In this document: positions 1 to 8,332 of the stretch, one piece after another | Numbering within the stretch: the first letter of the stretch is position 1 | How the letters are laid out: each line of letters begins with the position of its first letter | Origin: Neptuniibacter halophilus | GTDB lineage: Bacteria; Pseudomonadota; Gammaproteobacteria; Pseudomonadales; Balneatricaceae | Assembly: GCF_030295765.1 (NCBI RefSeq) | Contig: NZ_AP027292.1 | Coordinates: 3,286,001 to 3,350,000 of the forward strand | DNA length: 64,000 bases | Reading direction: 5' to 3' | Translations under genes and position numbers: made by a program | Notes under the pieces: generated by a model | What the model was told of the DNA's origin: nothing | The model's database searches: none | The model's input: only the letters and a program-made list of their open reading frames with translations

Positions 1-20
1 GGCGCATCCGGAGAAGTCCT

Positions 21-530
21 ATGAAAGTGTTTTTGACTCAACTGGATAAATGGTTCGCCGCCATCTTTGAAACGCTCACGCTGTTCACCAGTGCGGCAGT
101 GGCCGGACTGGTTTTCTTTCAGGTGATTACACGTTATGTCCTTGAAATATCCATTATTGGTCTGGACGAACTGGCGCTGATCGGTGCGATGTGGCTGTAC
201 ATGATGGGGGCATTAATCGCCAGCCGTCGGGCGGAGCATCTGGTTGTCGATTTTGTACCGCAACAGATTAAGTCATCGTTCTGGAAGAAGGTTCATCAGC
301 GGGTTATCGCGCTGATTATGGTGGGGACGTGCGCATTTTTTGTTTATCTCTCCTGGCGCATGTTGTCTTTCTCTTTGCGCAGACCGCAGTACACCGAAGG
401 TCTGGATATTCCGCAGTTGGTTGCTCAGTCGGCCATTATTCTGGCGAGTGTGGGGTGTCTTGTATATGCGCTGAGAGATCTGATCAGCGGTCGTGCTTGT
501 CATAATGTTAAAGAAGCAGAGGAAGAGTAA
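21..530 (+). CDS. dctQ: TRAP transporter small permease subunit (DctQ-type)
   Basis: Small inner-membrane subunit of a tripartite ATP-independent periplasmic transporter. The 169-residue product has four hydrophobic segments (about residues 20-40, 50-70, 95-115 and 135-155), the usual DctQ layout and length. The ATG follows GGAG at 11-14. Its stop overlaps the ATG of the large permease gene (TAATG), so the two are translationally coupled. The substrate-binding subunit (DctP) is not in the window and probably lies just upstream. The substrate cannot be read from the membrane subunits; the EutQ-like cupin downstream hints at an amine or amino-alcohol, but this is only a guess. Confidence 0.9.
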   Translation: MKVFLTQLDKWFAAIFETLTLFTSAAVAGLVFFQVITRYVLEISIIGLDELALIGAMWLYMMGALIASRRAEHLVVDFVPQQIKSSFWKKVHQRVIALIMVGTCAFFVYLSWRMLSFSLRRPQYTEGLDIPQLVAQSAIILASVGCLVYALRDLISGRACHNVKEAEEE

Positions 531-1816
531 TGGCTATCTGGGCTGTGTTTCTGTTGATTTTTTTGATGGCTATCGGGGTTCCTGTAGCCTGGTCCTTTGC
601 CGCTGTGCTTGGATATCTGGTTTTTGTTTTTGATGTAAAAATGACAACTCTGTTGTTGCAGGGGTTTCGCTCGCTAGACCATATCATTCTGCTGGCGCTA
701 CCGCTTTTCGTACTTACTGGGTATCTCATGAAGAGTGGCGGTATCGCCCGTCGGCTGGTCGATTTTATTGAATTGATTGTGATGGGGCGCAGAGGCGGTA
801 TGGGAGCCTCAATGGTTTTTGCCTCGGGCATCTTCGGCGCAATCTCCGGAACCGCGACCGCAGCCGTGGCGTCCATCGGAACCATTATGGTCGGTCCTCT
901 GGCTCAGCGGGGTTATCCCCGTGGGTATTCCAGTGCGCTGCTGGGTATGTCATCTTTGCTTGGCATTCTCATTCCTCCTTCAATTACGCTGATTCTGTTT
1001 GGTGTGGTCACCCGTCAGTCCATTACTGCGTTGTTTGCTGCCACAATCGGGCCAGGCCTGCTCCTGATTATCGGCCTGATTCTGTTTAACCGGTTTTGTG
1101 CCGGGCGCTTGTTTAAAGAGGAAGTGACCAACTTTAATCTGGGTGATCGTACCCGTGGCAAGATTTTCAAAAGTGCGATTCCGGCCCTGTCGATGCCGTT
1201 TATTATTCTTGGGGGTATCTACGGTGGGATCTTTACACCAACCGAAGCAGCTGCGGTTGCGGTTGTTACGGCAATCTTTATCGGATTCTTTGTCTACAAG
1301 GATCTGACACTGCGGCAGTTACGCGAAAGTGTAGTGTCTGCAGGCGAAACCACCGGAACGATTATTCTGATCCTGCTGTTCTCGTTCATGATCGGACGTA
1401 TTCTGACTGCAGAGCGGGTTCCTCAGGAGCTGACTGAAGCGATTACGACGCTGGTACAAAACCCGATACTGATTTTGCTGATGGTGAACGCCTTTCTGAT
1501 TTTTACCGGGGCAATTATGGACGATCTGTCGGTAACGGTCGTGATTGCGCCTCTGTTTATGCCATTGATCACCACCATTGGTGTCGATCCGGTGCATTAC
1601 GCCTCAATTGTCGCCTGTTCAGTCGTTATTGGGGCTAACAGCCCGCCGGTGGCGCCGATTCTTTATATGGCCTGCCGTATAGGTCAGGTGTCGATTCACA
1701 AATCGATAATGCCTGCCCTCTACCTGATTGGTGCTGTGGGTATTCCGGTGATGCTGGTAACCACCTTTGTACCTGAACTCTCGCTGTTTATTCCCCGAGC
1801 GCTTGGAGTGCTCTGA
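530..1816 (+). CDS. dctM: TRAP transporter large permease subunit (DctM-type)
   Basis: Main membrane channel of the TRAP transporter, driven by an ion gradient. The 428-residue product is hydrophobic throughout, with about 12 membrane segments and the family stretches around 'GGIARRLVDF' (residues 66-75) and 'GAISGTATA' (103-111). Length is typical of DctM. It overlaps dctQ by one base and is followed after 57 bases by a cupin gene on the same strand, so the three probably share a transcript. No substrate can be assigned. Confidence 0.93.
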   Translation: MAIWAVFLLIFLMAIGVPVAWSFAAVLGYLVFVFDVKMTTLLLQGFRSLDHIILLALPLFVLTGYLMKSGGIARRLVDFIELIVMGRRGGMGASMVFASGIFGAISGTATAAVASIGTIMVGPLAQRGYPRGYSSALLGMSSLLGILIPPSITLILFGVVTRQSITALFAATIGPGLLLIIGLILFNRFCAGRLFKEEVTNFNLGDRTRGKIFKSAIPALSMPFIILGGIYGGIFTPTEAAAVAVVTAIFIGFFVYKDLTLRQLRESVVSAGETTGTIILILLFSFMIGRILTAERVPQELTEAITTLVQNPILILLMVNAFLIFTGAIMDDLSVTVVIAPLFMPLITTIGVDPVHYASIVACSVVIGANSPPVAPILYMACRIGQVSIHKSIMPALYLIGAVGIPVMLVTTFVPELSLFIPRALGVL

Positions 1817-1873
1817 TCGCCTGTTCTCCAGCAGGTTTAACCCGGACAGGGAAGTCCACTTCTTGAGGTTGAT

Positions 1874-2221
1874 ATGTCTGTAAAACTAATTAAGTCGAAT
1901 TCCATCGAGTTTTATCATCGTGGTGGGCCGCCGGGCCATGCTGAAGTGGGCCGTGCAGTGTCTACGGATATCAGTTCCACCATGGGCGCAGGAATCGCCC
2001 GATTCGATCAGTGCTCCATCGCCTGGACCGTGCTCTATGATGAGGTTGTCTATGTGGTGGAAGGTTGTTTTCGGCTGGTCACCGCGGATGAGACTTTTGC
2101 TGCCGAGGCGGGAGATATTCTCTGGATCCCGGAAGGTACCGAGCTCAAATATGAAGGGGATAGCGCGACAATTTTTTATGCGGTTTATCCGGGTAACTGG
2201 AAAGAGATGCTGCAAGGCTGA
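1874..2221 (+). CDS. EutQ-like cupin protein
   Basis: Single-domain cupin of 115 residues resembling the C-terminal half of ethanolamine-utilization protein EutQ. The hallmark stretch 'YDEVVYVVEGCFRLVTAD' (about residues 55-72) followed by 'AGDILWIPEGTELKY' (80-94) gives the two cupin motifs. It sits between the TRAP permease genes and a LuxR regulator, all on the same strand with short gaps. No microcompartment or ethanolamine ammonia-lyase genes are present, so a role in classical ethanolamine use is not supported here. A small-molecule-binding or isomerising accessory of whatever the TRAP system imports is possible. Confidence 0.75.
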   Translation: MSVKLIKSNSIEFYHRGGPPGHAEVGRAVSTDISSTMGAGIARFDQCSIAWTVLYDEVVYVVEGCFRLVTADETFAAEAGDILWIPEGTELKYEGDSATIFYAVYPGNWKEMLQG

Positions 2222-2224
2222 TCG

Positions 2225-2815
2225 ATGATACATATTGTCTGTGATCAACCTCTTTTCAGTTATGGGCTTGCTATGTTGCTGAAGGAGATTGATCCCGGAC
2301 AGTATTGTAGCCAGCATCGCTGTGTTGACAGCCTGCCAAGGATTGACGCGGGTGATACCCTGATTCTGGTAAGCGTCAGACAGTGCTCCCTTAACTCGCT
2401 TAAAAGGCTCTGCGAACATGGTGTTACGCCGGGCCAGTTGATTCTCTTCTCTTCCGTATTCGGACGCTCCCATCAGCAACTGGCTGAATCCGGTGTGCGG
2501 GCAATTTTACCTATGTCTATAGGTGTGGCTAAAGCGAGGGTATACCTGAAGGCGTTACTCCGTGAAGAAGCGCCAGAGCCCGCCGTTGCTTCTGAATTAA
2601 TGCCGCTTTTTTTGCCCGATCTGAAAGATTTAACACGCTCCGAGCAGAAAATTTTGCGACATCTGGGGTGTGGCCGGGGCAATCAGGCGATCGCAGATAT
2701 CCTTGGTATCAAGAAAAGTACCGTGAAGGTTCATCTGGTTAACATATACAGCAAACTCAAGGTCCGGAACCGCACGGAACTGGTCAGTCGTTTTCTCTCG
2801 CTTTCGCTCCTCTAA
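2225..2815 (+). CDS. Orphan LuxR-family response regulator with degenerate receiver
   Basis: 196-residue protein with an N-terminal receiver-like half (residues 1-120) and a C-terminal LuxR/GerE helix-turn-helix ('LTRSEQKILRHLGCGRGNQA', about 136-155, then 'IKKSTVKVHLVNIYSKL'). The position expected to hold the phosphoacceptor Asp at the end of beta-3 reads 'LILVSVRQ', so phosphorylation is unlikely. It starts 3 bases after the cupin stop, so it is probably the last gene of the TRAP operon and may regulate it. A second protein of the same odd type is at 29263-29895. No sensor kinase is adjacent. Confidence 0.82.
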   Translation: MIHIVCDQPLFSYGLAMLLKEIDPGQYCSQHRCVDSLPRIDAGDTLILVSVRQCSLNSLKRLCEHGVTPGQLILFSSVFGRSHQQLAESGVRAILPMSIGVAKARVYLKALLREEAPEPAVASELMPLFLPDLKDLTRSEQKILRHLGCGRGNQAIADILGIKKSTVKVHLVNIYSKLKVRNRTELVSRFLSLSLL

Positions 2816-2952
2816 TCACGGTCTGGACAAAGGTCACGTGGCTGCGCTGATGCGACTGGCTTTATACTTTGCGCAACTTTATCCAATCAATCTATCTTGA
2901 AACGGTATATAACCTTACTCTGTTTTGAGACGCGTTCAGTTAAGGATTATCT

Positions 2953-3582
2953 GTGTTTATACCGAAGCGATTCCAGCAGGAAAATACCGCCGAGCTGCTG
3001 GCTTTAATGCAGCAGTATTCGTTTGCAACTCTGGTGACACCCACCGAATCAGGGATTGAGGCAACTCATCTGCCGATGCTGGTGGAGTCTGAAGGGGATC
3101 AGTTATATCTGCGGGCACACATTGCTAAGGCGAATCCGATCTGGAAGACGGTAGCGGCAGGTGCTGAGGTACTGGCTATATTCAATGGCCCTGACTGCTA
3201 TATCTCCCCGAGCCATTACCCCACCAAAAAAGAGCATGGTAAAGCGGTGCCCACCTGGAATTACGTGGTGGTGCATGTGAAGGGGGTGATTAAGTTTATC
3301 CAGGATGATCAGTGGAAGTACGGACTGGTCGATCGCTTAACCGCTCAGCATGAAGAGGGAGCCGCTGAGCCCTGGGCGATTACGGATGCGCCTGAGGCGT
3401 ATATTCAGAAGATGTTGCCTGCGATTATCGGGTTGGAGATTGAGGTCGCTGAGATCACAGGGCAGTGGAAACTGAGTCAGAATCAGCCTGAAATGAACCG
3501 GCAGGGGGTAGTCGATGGGCTTTCTGTGAGCCCGGATGATGCCGCCAGAGCGATAGCCCGGCTGGTTGATGCGCAAAGGTAA
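2953..3582 (+). CDS. PaiB-family FMN-binding protein
   Basis: 209-residue split-barrel flavin-binding protein of the PaiB family, annotated in other genomes as a negative transcriptional regulator although it has no helix-turn-helix. Family features are the N-terminal 'MFIPKRF' opening, 'FNGPDCYISPSHYP' (about residues 77-90) and 'VPTWNYVVVHVKG' (98-110). The GTG start at 2953 is supported by AAGGAT at 2942-2947. It stands alone with 137 bases upstream and faces the multihaem cytochrome genes tail to tail. It may bind FMN or haem; a regulatory role is family lore, not evident here. Confidence 0.85.
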   Translation: MFIPKRFQQENTAELLALMQQYSFATLVTPTESGIEATHLPMLVESEGDQLYLRAHIAKANPIWKTVAAGAEVLAIFNGPDCYISPSHYPTKKEHGKAVPTWNYVVVHVKGVIKFIQDDQWKYGLVDRLTAQHEEGAAEPWAITDAPEAYIQKMLPAIIGLEIEVAEITGQWKLSQNQPEMNRQGVVDGLSVSPDDAARAIARLVDAQR

Positions 3583-3591
3583 TGGGCAGGT

Positions 3592-3624
3592 TCCTCCCCG
3601 GCTCTGAGGGTGAGCCGGAGAGGA
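3592..3624. terminator. Hairpin between convergent genes
   Basis: A 13-base inverted repeat with one mismatch (arms 3592-3604 and 3612-3624) sits between the stops of the PaiB-like gene and the octahaem cytochrome gene. There is no long T-run, so it is a plausible but not classical bidirectional terminator. Confidence 0.45.
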
Positions 3625-3634
3625 GGGGCAGAGG

Positions 3635-4963
3635 TTACTCCTCGATTTTGCCGCTCTTGATCCGTTTTTCGTAGATCACTTCGAGTTTGTAAAGATCCTG
3701 TTGCAGCTCAAAGAAACCATGCCAGTGGGCATAGTCTGCTGCGCCCATCATCGCACCGTGACGTGCGCGACGGCCCTCATGGTGCCAGAGGTGGTAGAAG
3801 GTGATCTGGAACTCATCGATCCATGGGTTATCTGTCAGCAGGCCTTTCGCTTTCAGGTCATCCAGCATCTTCTTAGCCGGCGTATAGTACTCTTCGTTAT
3901 ACAGACGGACCGCTTTATCACCCTGAGCGAAGAAACCTTTGGTGTGGGTGCTGCTGTGGCAGGAGCTGCACACCTGTTCCATTTTCTGTCGCCCTGCAGG
4001 GCCGTCACCCAGCAGCGGGCTGAGCACATCGGTTGAGTTACGCACCTTGGATTCTTTCGCCCAGAGGTTCCAGAACAGGCGTTCGGTAATGTTATGGGTG
4101 GTATTGAGTTTGCCGATTCCGCTCATATGGCAGGTGGCGCAGGTCGGGGCACGGTAATCGCCCGGCTCCCAGCCATCGGACGGGGAATCCCACTTCCAGG
4201 TGTAGCCTTCGGCGTTAAAGACGTGGCCATGCTTACTGTTGTTGAACACCTCGATGTCCGGGTGGTCCGGCCCCAGATGGCAAGAGGCGCAGGCCGCGGG
4301 CTTACGTGCTTCTGCAATCGAGAACTTATGCCGGGTATGGCAGGTGGTACAGCTACCGGTCGCACCATCAGGGTAGATATTACCCATCCCGGCGTTAGGC
4401 CAGGTGGTCGGGTCCGGTTTGCCATCTGCGGTCAGTTTAATCTCGGTGCCGTGACACTGCATGCAGCCGGTTTCATTCGGGGCATTACCCAGCTCTTTGT
4501 TGTTGCGTCCTTCATGGACGGCAACCAGTGCATGCAGGCTGTCTTTCGGGATGATCTGACGATAGGCGCGGAAGTGGCCACTCTGGTTAAACTGTTCCTG
4601 CTCGGCTGAGTGGCAGCGTCCGCAGACATCCGGAGAGACCAGCGGGCTGATATAAACACCTTTCAGGTCGCCTTCATTGTGAAGCTGGGCATCGGGTGCA
4701 TCGGCGGTGCGCGCGTGACAGTCATTACAGCCGACCCCCACGTGACTGTGCCGGCTGGCTTTCCAGTCGGCTACCACGCCCGGTTGTTCATCCTGATGGC
4801 AGCCGATACAGGTCTTATCCAGTTCGGACAGGCCGCGTTTGAAATCCATCGTCTTAACCGCACTCAGGTCGAGACCTGATTGTTCCTGGGCCTGGCCTGT
4901 CAGGGGCAGAAGTATCAGCCCTACCAGCAGCAGGTACCTTTGTAATATCAGCTTATTTATCAT
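3635..4963 (-). CDS. Octahaem cytochrome c, hydroxylamine-oxidoreductase-like
   Basis: Periplasmic multihaem cytochrome of 442 residues with eight CXXCH sites (CIGCH, CNDCH, CGRCH, CMQCH, CTTCH, CASCH, CATCH, CSSCH in order) behind a signal peptide ('MINKLILQRYLLLVGLILL'). Number, spacing and the C-terminal 'ADYAHWHGF' place it in the HAO family, whose members oxidise hydroxylamine or, in epsilonproteobacterial forms, reduce nitrite. The start chosen is the ATG at 4963, which overlaps the stop of the tetrahaem gene (ATGA); a longer reading frame into that gene is unlikely. No ammonia monooxygenase or cytochrome c554/cM552 set is present, so nitrification is not implied. Direction of catalysis cannot be told from sequence. 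Confidence 0.85.
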   Translation of the reverse strand: MINKLILQRYLLLVGLILLPLTGQAQEQSGLDLSAVKTMDFKRGLSELDKTCIGCHQDEQPGVVADWKASRHSHVGVGCNDCHARTADAPDAQLHNEGDLKGVYISPLVSPDVCGRCHSAEQEQFNQSGHFRAYRQIIPKDSLHALVAVHEGRNNKELGNAPNETGCMQCHGTEIKLTADGKPDPTTWPNAGMGNIYPDGATGSCTTCHTRHKFSIAEARKPAACASCHLGPDHPDIEVFNNSKHGHVFNAEGYTWKWDSPSDGWEPGDYRAPTCATCHMSGIGKLNTTHNITERLFWNLWAKESKVRNSTDVLSPLLGDGPAGRQKMEQVCSSCHSSTHTKGFFAQGDKAVRLYNEEYYTPAKKMLDDLKAKGLLTDNPWIDEFQITFYHLWHHEGRRARHGAMMGAADYAHWHGFFELQQDLYKLEVIYEKRIKSGKIEE

Positions 4964-5526
4964 TTTGACTTCCCTACTTCCTGTAGATGAAACATCAGGT
5001 TTTTGTGCCCGACATCGTGGCAATCGATACAGCTTTTGCTGACCGTTTTCTGAAAATATGGCTTATGTGCAACGAACTGTTTGTTGTCCAGCTCGGAACC
5101 CTGCTCCAGGTTGTTATGACACTTCAGGCAACCGGAATCATAAACATAGCGGTTGGCGTGTTTACGTTTCTCAACCCAGTCTACGTCTTCGGCACCGGCG
5201 ATATACTCCTTGTAAACATCCCAGGCGCCGCTTTTAGCTTTGACGTAAAGGTAGTTAATGTAACTGTCATGGGGGAGGTGGCAATCTGTACACAGTGCCT
5301 GAACGCCAACAGTCGATTTCCCGCCATGCACATCATCGAGGAATGATGCCTGCATCGGCTTCATGCTGTGGCAGCTCCCGCAGAACGCCTGTCCGGAGGT
5401 CTGGTGAAGTGCAGTGTCCATACCCATCCAGACAAACACCGACCCCAGCCCCAGGAATCCCAGTACAACTACCAGTGCGCAGAGCCTGACTATGACGCTG
5501 CGACGTTTGCGCTTTTTAAACTGCAT
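4960..5526 (-). CDS. NapC/NirT/NrfH-type tetrahaem cytochrome c
   Basis: 188-residue membrane-anchored cytochrome that would pass electrons between the quinone pool and the octahaem partner. One N-terminal membrane helix (about residues 12-35, after a Lys/Arg-rich cytoplasmic tip) is followed by four CXXCH sites: CGSCH, CTDCH, CLKCH and CIDCH. The first, with 'CHSMKPM', is typical of NapC/NrfH. It is the first gene of a two-gene operon with 4 bases of overlap to the octahaem gene. The pairing of a NapC/NrfH-like donor with an HAO-like protein resembles the HaoC-HaoA arrangement of epsilonproteobacteria, which favours nitrite or hydroxylamine reduction as the role; this is inference. Confidence 0.87.
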   Translation of the reverse strand: MQFKKRKRRSVIVRLCALVVVLGFLGLGSVFVWMGMDTALHQTSGQAFCGSCHSMKPMQASFLDDVHGGKSTVGVQALCTDCHLPHDSYINYLYVKAKSGAWDVYKEYIAGAEDVDWVEKRKHANRYVYDSGCLKCHNNLEQGSELDNKQFVAHKPYFQKTVSKSCIDCHDVGHKNLMFHLQEVGKSK

Positions 5527-5862
5527 GTTGGTCCCTCATCAATACATCAACCTAGAATAGTCCAAATATCCTGATAGAAAAGAGGGACTTATAAAAAAAC
5601 ACAAAATATTTACAGACCGGGGTGTCGTTTACTCTGGCCCACCGGGGGCAGAGGGAGCCCGCTAAGGTTTAACTAAACACTTTATGCCGATTTGGTTATC
5701 ATGCGGGGAGAAGCAGCATGGCAGGTGGGAAGGCCTCTCCCGGTTCAATGTTTCCTACAGGGGGCATTTGCGCCACCGTCTGGCGGTTTATGCAGACGGA
5801 AATAATTACCATGTGGTAAAATAAGTTTCGAATGTTACTTTTTATTATTGGAATTGTTCAGC
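5527..5862. other. Intergenic region between divergent cytochrome and rutR-like genes
   Basis: 336 bases without a supportable gene. The right end carries the RutR-type palindrome at 5806-5819 next to the regulator start. The rest holds the promoter of the cytochrome operon on the minus strand, where no clear Fnr or Nar box was recognised. Confidence 0.6.
5806..5819. promoter_or_regulatory. RutR-type operator at the regulator's own gene
   Basis: Perfect 14-base palindrome TTACCATGTGGTAA, 44 bases before the regulator's ATG. It matches the E. coli RutR consensus TTGACCANNTGGTCAA except for A in place of G/C at the outer symmetric positions, the same change seen at most sites in this window. 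Its position predicts autoregulation. Confidence 0.75.
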
Positions 5863-6516
5863 ATGCCAAATTCAGTGGATGAAGCTGTAGTAAAGAAACC
5901 CCGTCGACGCTCCCGTATCCGGGAAGCGCATGAAGAGGGGATTCTCCGTGCCGCAGAGGATCTGTTTTCAGCCAATGGCTATAACGGTACGGCCATCGAA
6001 ACCATCGCCGAAAGGGCGGGGATGTCGAAGCAGAACCTGCTTTACTACTTTCCTTCAAAAGAGGTGCTTTATCAGCGGGTTCTGGAGAATATCCTGAACC
6101 TCTGGGTTGATAAGATGCAGTTACTGGAGCAGCAGGGTAAAGATCCTGCTGAGATGGTGCGCAACTATATCCGCGGAAAAGTGGAGCTCTCGCGCACCAA
6201 CCCGAATGCATCCAAGGTGTTCGCTATCGAAATTATTAATGGCGCACCTTATCTGAAAAATTATCTGAAGAACCATCTGGTTCCGGTTCTGGAAGAGGAT
6301 GTAAAGCTGGTTAAAAGCTGGATCAGCGAGGGGTTAATGGATCCGGTTGATCCTTATCATCTGTTCTTCCTGATCTGGTCCTCCACCCAGACCTATGCAG
6401 ATTTCTCCTCACAGATCAGCCTTTCTCTGGGCAAAAACGGTCTGGAGGATGAAGACTTTGAGAAGGCTACCGAGTTCCTGACCCATATGATCATCAAGGG
6501 GCTTGGTCTGCAATAA
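5863..6516 (+). CDS. rutR: RutR-like TetR-family pyrimidine-responsive regulator
   Basis: 217-residue TetR regulator closely resembling E. coli RutR, which releases DNA on binding uracil or thymine. The DNA-binding helix region reads 'NGYNGTAIETIAERAGMSKQ' followed by 'NLLYYFPSKEVLYQRVL', and the ligand domain keeps RutR-like stretches such as 'YIRGKVELSR' and 'HLFFLIWSSTQTYADF'. A TTG lies in frame at 5848, but the ATG at 5863 is preferred. It is divergent from the cytochrome operon and stands immediately before the F420 operon. Matching palindromes occur at nine or more promoters in the next 27 kb, so it is the likely master regulator of the island. Ligand identity is inferred from family likeness. 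Confidence 0.9.
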   Translation: MPNSVDEAVVKKPRRRSRIREAHEEGILRAAEDLFSANGYNGTAIETIAERAGMSKQNLLYYFPSKEVLYQRVLENILNLWVDKMQLLEQQGKDPAEMVRNYIRGKVELSRTNPNASKVFAIEIINGAPYLKNYLKNHLVPVLEEDVKLVKSWISEGLMDPVDPYHLFFLIWSSTQTYADFSSQISLSLGKNGLEDEDFEKATEFLTHMIIKGLGLQ

Positions 6517-6541
6517 GACCCGATTTTTACCTTTCTCTGAT

Positions 6542-6573
6542 AAAACCGCTGCCATCTGCGCAGCGGTTTTTTT
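6542..6573 (+). terminator. Rho-independent terminator of rutR-like gene
   Basis: 11-base-pair perfect stem (arms 6542-6552 and 6560-6570, 7-base loop) rich in GC at its core, followed by a run of T. It lies 25 bases after the regulator's stop. Confidence 0.9.
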
Positions 6574-6722
6574 ATGCGCTCGCTTAATCTTTTCAGTCAA
6601 TCGCGGCGTTTTTTGCCTCGCTCAATTCATCTCTTTTCTAAATTTAATCTTTTTTAAATCAATGGCTTGCCTTGTTTGGTTCTGGGCCGGTATTAGCCGA
6701 TAAATTCGTTCAGATATTTTTC

Positions 6723-6738
6723 TTGACCATCTGGTAAA
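6723..6738. promoter_or_regulatory. RutR-type operator 1 of the F420 operon, overlapping the -35 box
   Basis: TTGACCATCTGGTAAA differs from the RutR consensus at one base of the right half. The left half, TTGACC, is also a good -35 hexamer with TAGTAT 18 bases downstream (6747-6752) as a -10 candidate, so repressor binding would occlude RNA polymerase. Confidence 0.75.
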
Positions 6739-6754
6739 AGTTGATCTAGTATTA

Positions 6755-6772
6755 TTTTACCGTTTGGTAAAA
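6755..6772. promoter_or_regulatory. RutR-type operator 2 of the F420 operon
   Basis: TTTTACCGTTTGGTAAAA, an 18-base palindrome with 7-base perfect arms, lies just downstream of the putative -10 box at 6747-6752. Its centre is 33 bases (about three helical turns) from the centre of operator 1, which would allow co-operative binding on one face of the DNA. Confidence 0.75.
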
Positions 6773-6829
6773 AGTTTGTAGGCGCAAACCTGATACCGAG
6801 AATAAGAATAAATACGGAGAATGGATTTG

Positions 6830-7048
6830 ATGGATACGCGGCGTGTTTCCGTACCTCAACCAGCAATCATTTCAGGCTGCTATCGCGGTGGGTTTAAGGC
6901 CCCGGCGCTGGATTCTGTAAAGCCTGAGCCCCTGCTTCATTTCCCGATTGATTCAGATTCCCGATCAGTGAGTTCATTGCCAATGCCGCTTCAGGGCGTT
7001 GCGACAGGGCAGGAACGTTACGTCTTTTCTTATGGTTCAGCGAAATAG
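6830..7048 (+). CDS. Small hypothetical ORF leading the F420 operon
   Basis: Possible 72-residue protein; the ATG at 6830 has GGAG 10 bases upstream, better spaced than the ATG at 6821. It begins 'MDTRRVSVPQPAIISG' and contains no recognisable domain or membrane segment. It lies between the operators and cofH, ends 15 bases before the cofH ATG, and so would be the first reading frame of the operon transcript. It could be a leader peptide, a small accessory protein or a chance frame in a long 5' untranslated region. Confidence 0.35.
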   Translation: MDTRRVSVPQPAIISGCYRGGFKAPALDSVKPEPLLHFPIDSDSRSVSSLPMPLQGVATGQERYVFSYGSAK

Positions 7049-7063
7049 GTTAAGGAAAGAATT

Positions 7064-8332
7064 ATGAATGCTCCGAATATTTTGAGTCTGAAGAGTGATG
7101 CAGCGGCCCGCCGGCAGTTGCTGAAAGGGTTTGCTGCGGTCAGCCTGCCGGTGCGGGAGATTCTCAGCGCGGTGGTGGACGGCGAAGAACTGTCAGAAAC
7201 CGATGCGGTCACGCTGTTTTCGGCCGAAGGGCCGGATCTGGATGCATTGATCGCCACCGCAGACTTTATTCGTGAGCGTGCTGTTGGCAATCAGGCCAGC
7301 TTTGTGATTACCCGCAATATCAACTACACCAATGTGTGTTACATGGGCTGTAAGTTCTGCGGTTTTGCTAAACGAAAAGACGATGAAGATGCGGAGTTTC
7401 TGCGTCTGGAAGAGATCGCCAAACGGGCCGAGGAAGCCTGGAACCGTGGAGCGACTGAAGTTTGTATTCAGGGCGGTCTGCACCCGGATATCGATGGCAC
7501 GTTTTACCGTGAAATTCTGAAGGCGATCAAAGCCCGTGTACCGGCGATGCATATCCATGCGTTCTCTCCCTTTGAGATCTGGTTTGGTGCGCTCAAGAGT
7601 AAGGTGTCGGTTGCAGAATTTATTCAGGATCTGATCGATCATGGTCTGGGCTCCATGCCGGGAACCGCAGCGGAAATTCTCGATGTAGAGATCCGTCAGC
7701 AACTGACCCGCGACAAACTCACCACGGAGCAGTGGGTCGAAATTATCACCACGGCGCATCAACTCGGTCTGCCGACCACCGCCACGATTATGTATGGCCA
7801 TATCGACAGCCCGGAACACTGGGCGGCGCATATAGGAAAGATCCGCGACATTCAGAAACAGACCGGCGGTTTTACTGAGTTTGTTCCGCTGGGTTTTGTG
7901 CATTATGAATCTCCGCTCTATGTCGAAAACGGCGATGTACGTCCCGGTCCGACGCCTGAGGAAAATATTCGCATGCATGCGGTCTCCCGCCTGATGCTGA
8001 ACGGCTGGGTCGATAACATTCAGGCGTCATGGGTCAAGATGGGCCCTGAATATGCCCAGCAGATGCTGCGCTCCGGCGCCAACGACCTTGGTGGCACGCT
8101 GATGAACGAGAGTATCTCGCGTGCGGCGGGGGGCAAAAACGGTCAGGAGATCGTACCGGAAGATATGGTGCGGATGATTGCCGAAGCCGGCCGCCAGCCG
8201 GTTCGACGTAACACCCTCTACGATGTGGTGCAGGCCTATGATTATCAGCCAGCCCGGTCAGCACCAAATCTGATTGCCCGCGCTTCAGCCTGTTCGCTGG
8301 AGCTGATCGCGACCACGGGAGGGGCTGCATAA
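7064..8332 (+). CDS. cofH: F420 precursor (Fo) synthase subunit CofH
   Basis: Radical-SAM enzyme that, with CofG, joins tyrosine and 5-amino-6-ribitylaminouracil to make 7,8-didemethyl-8-hydroxy-5-deazariboflavin (Fo). The 422-residue protein carries the [4Fe-4S] motif CX3CX2C at Cys92, Cys96 and Cys99 ('VCYMGCKFCGF') and CofH-type stretches such as 'EVCIQGGLHPDI' and 'GLGSMPGTAAEI'. AAGGAAAG at 7053-7060 supports the ATG. It is the first recognised gene of the F420 operon and its stop overlaps the cofD start (TAATG). Its partner cofG is 22 kb away at 30021, unlike the fused fbiC of actinobacteria. Confidence 0.96.
   Translation: MNAPNILSLKSDAAARRQLLKGFAAVSLPVREILSAVVDGEELSETDAVTLFSAEGPDLDALIATADFIRERAVGNQASFVITRNINYTNVCYMGCKFCGFAKRKDDEDAEFLRLEEIAKRAEEAWNRGATEVCIQGGLHPDIDGTFYREILKAIKARVPAMHIHAFSPFEIWFGALKSKVSVAEFIQDLIDHGLGSMPGTAAEILDVEIRQQLTRDKLTTEQWVEIITTAHQLGLPTTATIMYGHIDSPEHWAAHIGKIRDIQKQTGGFTEFVPLGFVHYESPLYVENGDVRPGPTPEENIRMHAVSRLMLNGWVDNIQASWVKMGPEYAQQMLRSGANDLGGTLMNESISRAAGGKNGQEIVPEDMVRMIAEAGRQPVRRNTLYDVVQAYDYQPARSAPNLIARASACSLELIATTGGAA

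Noticed and set aside
3635..5526. Part of a nitrification system
   Set aside because: No ammonia monooxygenase, cytochrome c554 or cM552 genes are nearby, and the donor is of the NapC/NrfH type.
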